Part shown: piece after piece, positions 37,627 through 40,940 of the stretch | Layout of the letters: each line of letters begins with the position of its first letter | How positions within the stretch are numbered: position 1 is the first letter of the stretch | Assembly: GCA_030018575.1 (NCBI GenBank) | Contig: JASEIA010000002.1 | Location: 1 to 40,940 of the forward strand | Length of the DNA stretch: 40,940 bases | Reading direction: 5' to 3' | Source: Nanobdellota archaeon | Lineage (GTDB): Archaea; Nanobdellota; Nanobdellia; SCGC-AAA011-G17; GW2011-AR17 | Made by a program: the position numbers and the translations under genes | Notes under the pieces: model-generated | The model's database searches: none | Told to the model about the DNA's origin: nothing | The model's input: the letters and a program-made list of their open reading frames with translations, nothing else

Positions 37627-38487
37627 TCAGAATAATGCAAATATTATGACATCTCCATAGGCAAGGGTAATCAATGTCCCTGCAAGTATTGCAATAAGGA
37701 ACTTTATGCCTCTTTTCACAAGCAGGGACTTTACCTTTGCTTTTTTCAAAGCTTTTATCTGCTCAAGTGTCAATCCGGGGTCTTTTGCGCTGCAAATAGC
37801 CTTTCCCCTTATTTTTATGCTTTCAGCGGCCCAGTCCCCTTCAGTCAGCCTTGAAACAGGCACTTTCTCGTACATGCCTGCCTTTTCAGCTCCCTTGATG
37901 AACATAAAAAGCGCAAAGTATGCGAAAATAACAATTGCTGCATAAAAAAGCATTACAGATGTGATGCCTGATGACAGGACAGCGGCTCCAAGGGCAATTA
38001 CAGCCAATGCAATGCCGAAGATGTAAATGCCCATTCTTTCTGTAATCTCCTGCTTTACAGCTGACATTGATGCCTTGAACCTTTTTGCAAAAACATAGAA
38101 GCTCCACAGCAATCCGTATACGCCACCTGCAATGAAGATGTTTGCAGAAAGCGCAAGCAGGTAAGGCGCGCTGCCGAAATAAGCAAAAGGCGGCGTTGCA
38201 AATGCTGCGCCTAAACCCATCGCAATCTTTGCATCCCCCCCTCCCCACTGCCTGCTGTAGTATATCAGTATGCTGAATGCATACATTGCTGCAAAGCCCA
38301 TGATGCCGTACAGTGTGTAAAGCCAGTCGCTGTAGATGATTGAGTGCATAAGCCTTATTCCAAGCGCGGAAATCATGAAGCCGTAGCTCAGCCAGTCAGG
38401 TATCTCTCCTGTCTTGAAGTCAGTGTACGTTGCTATAAGAAGGACAAGCAATGCCAGTATGACAAGTATAATGCCTGTAATCATCAC
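37627..38487 (-). CDS. A24-family prepilin/preflagellin peptidase
   Basis: A 286-residue membrane protein. The two catalytic aspartates stand in Y-T-D23-F-K-T-G-E-I-P-D and G-G-G-D85-A-K, the type IV prepilin peptidase (TFPP) signature. About seven hydrophobic helices are seen, with an extra soluble C-terminal stretch (about 195-260) compared with short archaeal FlaK/PibD. It would remove the positively charged leader from pilins and archaellins at the membrane. The pilin-like protein at 14581-15774 is a possible substrate; no archaellum gene is in the window. Confidence 0.88.
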   Translation of the reverse strand: MMITGIILVILALLVLLIATYTDFKTGEIPDWLSYGFMISALGIRLMHSIIYSDWLYTLYGIMGFAAMYAFSILIYYSRQWGGGDAKIAMGLGAAFATPPFAYFGSAPYLLALSANIFIAGGVYGLLWSFYVFAKRFKASMSAVKQEITERMGIYIFGIALAVIALGAAVLSSGITSVMLFYAAIVIFAYFALFMFIKGAEKAGMYEKVPVSRLTEGDWAAESIKIRGKAICSAKDPGLTLEQIKALKKAKVKSLLVKRGIKFLIAILAGTLITLAYGDVIIFALF

Positions 38488-38580
38488 TATTTAAGGGGCG
38501 TTTTGGTTTAAAAAGAATTCTATTGTGAAATATATTGCTTCTCCGATAAATTTATAATCCAATGTGTTTACCGCCTTTCC

Positions 38581-39690
38581 ATGCACTTCCACATAATAAC
38601 CTCAATTGACTGCAACTCAGAATGCAGGTACTGCTACAAGAAGAGCTGCGATGACTTCGGCAATGACTTGAATGAGACATTCAAGTTTGACTTCTCAATG
38701 CCTCCGAGAATCAAGTACCCAACAGAAGAGCTGAAAAAGTTTCTTGCAAGAAGCAAAACAAGGCACACCCTGACTTTCTACGGCGGGGAGCCCTTGATGG
38801 GCATTGAGAAAATCAAGGAAATCATGGACCATGTTGATGCAAGGTACATGCTGCAAACTAACGGCAAATTGCTTGACAAGCTTCCAAAGGAGTACGTTAA
38901 CCGCTTTGAAATAATGCTGATTTCAATCGACGGCGATAAAAAGCTGACTGACTTTAACAGGGGCGAAGGGACATACGACAAAGTGCTTTCAAATATTGCG
39001 CTAATCAAAAAGAACGGCTTTAAAGGCGAACTCATAGCAAGAATGGTCGTGGACGAGCATTCAACTTTATTAGATGATGTAAAGCATTTGTTTTCAATCG
39101 GCTTCGATGCAGTGCATTGGCAGCTGGATGCAGGATTTTACCAGCAGGATTTCAAAAGCAGGAATTTTAAGGAATTTGCAGTTAAGTACAATTCCCTTGT
39201 TTCTGAACTTTTAGATTACTGGGTTGAAACAATGAAAAATGGAAAAGTGCTGAAGATATACCCCTTCCTTGGCATATTTGAGCTCTTGTATTATAACCGG
39301 AAAGCGAAGCTTCTCTGCGGAAGCGGGCATTCAAATTATACAATTGCAACAAACGGCAGAATCTCAGTCTGCCCTATAATGCACGATGCAACTGTTTTTC
39401 AGGTTGGGGGCATAAAAGAGGAGAGCCCTGATGGGCTGAAGCAAATATTTGTTGGAGAGCCGTGTACTTCCTGCGACATTTACACCATCTGCGGAGGAAG
39501 GTGCCTGTACGCAAACAAGGCAAGCCTGTGGCCAAAGGAGGGGCGGGATTTAATCTGCAGTACAGTGAGGCATTTAATCAATGCAATAAGAAACAAGCTT
39601 CCTGAAATAAAAGAATTAATCAGGGGAAACAAAATCAGTGAAAAGCAGCTTGAGTATGAAAAATACGCAGGGCCTGAGATTATTCCTTAG
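38581..39690 (+). CDS. Radical SAM/SPASM protein, AF1577-like, putative peptide-modifying
   Basis: A 369-residue protein. The N-terminal C11-N-S-E-C15-R-Y-C18 binds the SAM cluster. T-F-Y-G-G-E-P-L and L-I-S-I-D-G complete the radical SAM core. The SPASM region has C-G-S-G, V-C-P-I-M, C-T-S-C-D-I-Y-T-I-C-G-G-R-C and L-I-C. This fits peptide-modifying enzymes of the AF1577 type, which have no proven product. No short cysteine-bearing substrate peptide was found nearby. The TATA box (ataaatttataa) lies about 25-35 nt upstream. Confidence 0.82.
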   Translation: MHFHIITSIDCNSECRYCYKKSCDDFGNDLNETFKFDFSMPPRIKYPTEELKKFLARSKTRHTLTFYGGEPLMGIEKIKEIMDHVDARYMLQTNGKLLDKLPKEYVNRFEIMLISIDGDKKLTDFNRGEGTYDKVLSNIALIKKNGFKGELIARMVVDEHSTLLDDVKHLFSIGFDAVHWQLDAGFYQQDFKSRNFKEFAVKYNSLVSELLDYWVETMKNGKVLKIYPFLGIFELLYYNRKAKLLCGSGHSNYTIATNGRISVCPIMHDATVFQVGGIKEESPDGLKQIFVGEPCTSCDIYTICGGRCLYANKASLWPKEGRDLICSTVRHLINAIRNKLPEIKELIRGNKISEKQLEYEKYAGPEIIP

Positions 39691-40099
39691 CTTTTGTAAA
39701 AATCACCCTCATTATTCCTGTGTAGTTGCCGTAAGGCATATCTTTTGGCATTGTAACAGCAATGTTAATTTCCTTATTTTCTCCAGGCTGAAGCAAAGCA
39801 GGATTTTCAGAAATATAAATATAAGGCTTAAGCTGCCCGATTGGAGCAAACCTGACGATTATTGGAAAATCATGCTCATTTCCAATGAAAACTTCCCTTT
39901 TTGCAGAGCCGCCCGGCTGCATCATCCCGAAGATAAACTTGTCAGAGTCAACAGCAATGCCTATCCTATCGCCAACTTTTGCATCCATTTCAATGTCCCT
40001 TATGCCGATGGTTGTCAGCGTGTTGTAAACAATGGAAACAACCCCTATGGTAGTGAATGCCATGATTAAGATTATTAGTATTGCATTTATCTTTTTCAT
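39680..40099 (-). CDS. Membrane-anchored extracytoplasmic beta-domain protein
   Basis: A 139-residue protein. A single N-terminal hydrophobic helix (I-N-A-I-L-I-I-L-I-M-A-F-T-T-I-G-V-V-S-I-V) acts as signal anchor. The rest is a beta-sandwich-like domain: P-G-G-S-A-K-R-E-V-F-I, L-L-Q-P-G-E-N-K-E-I-N-I-A-V and Y-G-N-Y-T-G-I-M-R-V-I-F, the pattern of MSP-like or NEAT-like Ig folds. Overlaps the radical SAM gene tail to tail by 11 nt. It lies in an operon with the next gene (4-nt ATGA overlap). Probably faces outside. Confidence 0.6.
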   Translation of the reverse strand: MKKINAILIILIMAFTTIGVVSIVYNTLTTIGIRDIEMDAKVGDRIGIAVDSDKFIFGMMQPGGSAKREVFIGNEHDFPIIVRFAPIGQLKPYIYISENPALLQPGENKEINIAVTMPKDMPYGNYTGIMRVIFTKAKE

Positions 40100-40940
40100 C
40101 GCGCTGCCTCCTTTTGTTTTGCTGTCCTCTTTTGCTTTTTCTGCTTAAGCGCCCATACAGCCACATTGATGATAAGGATAAGCACTAATACGATTAAGAA
40201 TGCAGGGCTTACAAGCACTTCTTTTATCTTGTCAAATGTCATGCTTGTTTTTGGCTCTTCTGGCTGCTTTTGCAGCAAAACATTTACTGTTTCCCTTGTT
40301 TCCCCGCCCTTGTACTTCAAGGTGATGGTTGCATTATAATCTCCTGCCTCAAGCGCATTGGCATCCCAGTAGCCTTGTAATGATGCTTTTTGCCATGGCT
40401 GCAAATCAACGCCTTCTGTCCTGAAACTGCCTTTGAATTCACTTTTATTATCATACATCGAGACTTCAGCCCTCACATTTTCAATCAGGTCTCCCCACCA
40501 GCTTTCAACATTGACAGTAACAGGGTTTATTTTTCCTGCGGTTGCATTTATTTCCATTCCAAGGAATTTCACAAAAAGCTTTCCGATGAGAAAGCTTGTT
40601 TCGGCATAAGCAGGCTTCTCTCCCCCATAAGCCATTACCGCCTTTGCATTATACCTTGCAGCCTCATACTCTGTTGTTTCCATGCGCTTCCACATCTCTG
40701 TTGAGGCAAATGGCTCCACATCGCTCTGCATGGTGTAAAGCGTCTCTTTTATGTTGCCGTCAATGTCAGTGACATCAATGGCTGCATTTATGCCTTTCAG
40801 CGCAGTGTCGCCGAGGTTGGTTACTGTCACTTTAAAATATACAGGCTCGCCTTTATTGGCATTGTCCGCATTCAAGCTGATTGTTGCGTATTTGCCCTTT
40901 ACAGGTATGTGCACATAAATAAGCACCCCTATTTCAGCAG
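40096..40940 (-). CDS. Ig-like surface protein with C-terminal membrane anchor, 5' end outside window
   Basis: The frame is open to the window edge, so the start is outside; the GTG at 40926 is internal to an already open frame. At least two Ig-like beta domains of the CARDB/COG1361 kind are visible (Y-F-K-V-T-V-T-N-L-G-D-T-A-L and Y-N-A-T-I-T-L-K-Y-K-G-G). A transmembrane helix follows (V-S-P-A-F-L-I-V-L-V-L-I-L-I-I-N-V-A-V-W), then a short basic cytoplasmic tail (K-Q-K-K-Q-K-R). Likely an envelope protein, co-expressed with the downstream anchored beta-domain protein. Confidence 0.75.
   Translation of the reverse strand, partial: AEIGVLIYVHIPVKGKYATISLNADNANKGEPVYFKVTVTNLGDTALKGINAAIDVTDIDGNIKETLYTMQSDVEPFASTEMWKRMETTEYEAARYNAKAVMAYGGEKPAYAETSFLIGKLFVKFLGMEINATAGKINPVTVNVESWWGDLIENVRAEVSMYDNKSEFKGSFRTEGVDLQPWQKASLQGYWDANALEAGDYNATITLKYKGGETRETVNVLLQKQPEEPKTSMTFDKIKEVLVSPAFLIVLVLILIINVAVWALKQKKQKRTAKQKEAAR

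Noticed and set aside
1..40940. CRISPR array
   Set aside because: No run of regularly spaced short repeats with unique spacers, and no cas-like gene.

Overview
The window reads as a chromosome segment of an archaeon. It has archaeal-type ribosomal proteins (S13, S4, S11, L18e, L13, S9, L21e), RNA polymerase subunits D, N and F, RNase P component 4, Pelota, NreA, endonuclease Q and two PAC2 chaperones. Most starts are preceded by TATA boxes 20-30 nt upstream, so many messages are probably leaderless. A short pilin-like protein beginning MKLNRKGDAAAEVATF, many small compact genes and limited metabolic content suggest a DPANN lineage close to Woesearchaeota. That placement is inferred from protein character, not from a search.

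Layout. 1-1478 is the end of a secreted, repeat-built cell-surface protein (MopE-type metal-binding motifs, membrane anchor). 1519-10074 is mixed housekeeping: Toprim protein, metallophosphoesterase, tRNA-Pro, CYTH protein, deoxynucleotidase, SdpI-like protein, PAC2 chaperone and endonuclease Q. Two nucleotidyltransferase/HEPN (MNT-HEPN) pairs interrupt it. 10055-14525 is accessory: a ribbon-helix-helix gene between perfect 32-bp direct repeats, one copy of a 126-bp MITE-like element, a large SWIM-SNF2 helicase and a decayed fragment. 14581-20418 carries a pilin-like protein, Pelota, a DUF2283/DUF4258 pair, tRNA-Leu(CAG), a glucose-dehydrogenase-like enzyme and NreA.

20422-26824 is the most dynamic stretch. 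It holds a truncated ATPase, a protein with a duplicated HEIVE domain, a SprT-like protease, and an ATPase gene bracketed by a 58-bp repeat that copies the SprT-like promoter and start. A second ATPase, a broken small secreted-protein gene and a third MNT-HEPN pair follow. In that third pair the HEPN reading frame is complete only if ribosomes slip -1 at a canonical A AAA AAG site preceded by GGAGGA.

26902-33799 is a large minus-strand ribosome/RNA-polymerase cluster with tRNA-Leu(GAG) embedded. 33884-40940 holds a dolichol-kinase-like enzyme, the second MITE-like copy, a pair of overlapping tiny membrane-protein genes, two radical SAM enzymes, a second PAC2 protein, a prepilin peptidase and a two-gene secreted/membrane protein operon running off the window.

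How the parts fit. EndoQ and NreA are both DNA-repair proteins and both end in a PCNA-binding-type motif. The prepilin peptidase may process the pilin-like protein. The MNT-HEPN, DUF2283/DUF4258, ATPase and ribbon-helix-helix genes form a defence/toxin-antitoxin-like accessory load, and several sit beside duplicated scraps of neighbouring genes. No CRISPR array, rRNA gene or transposase was seen.
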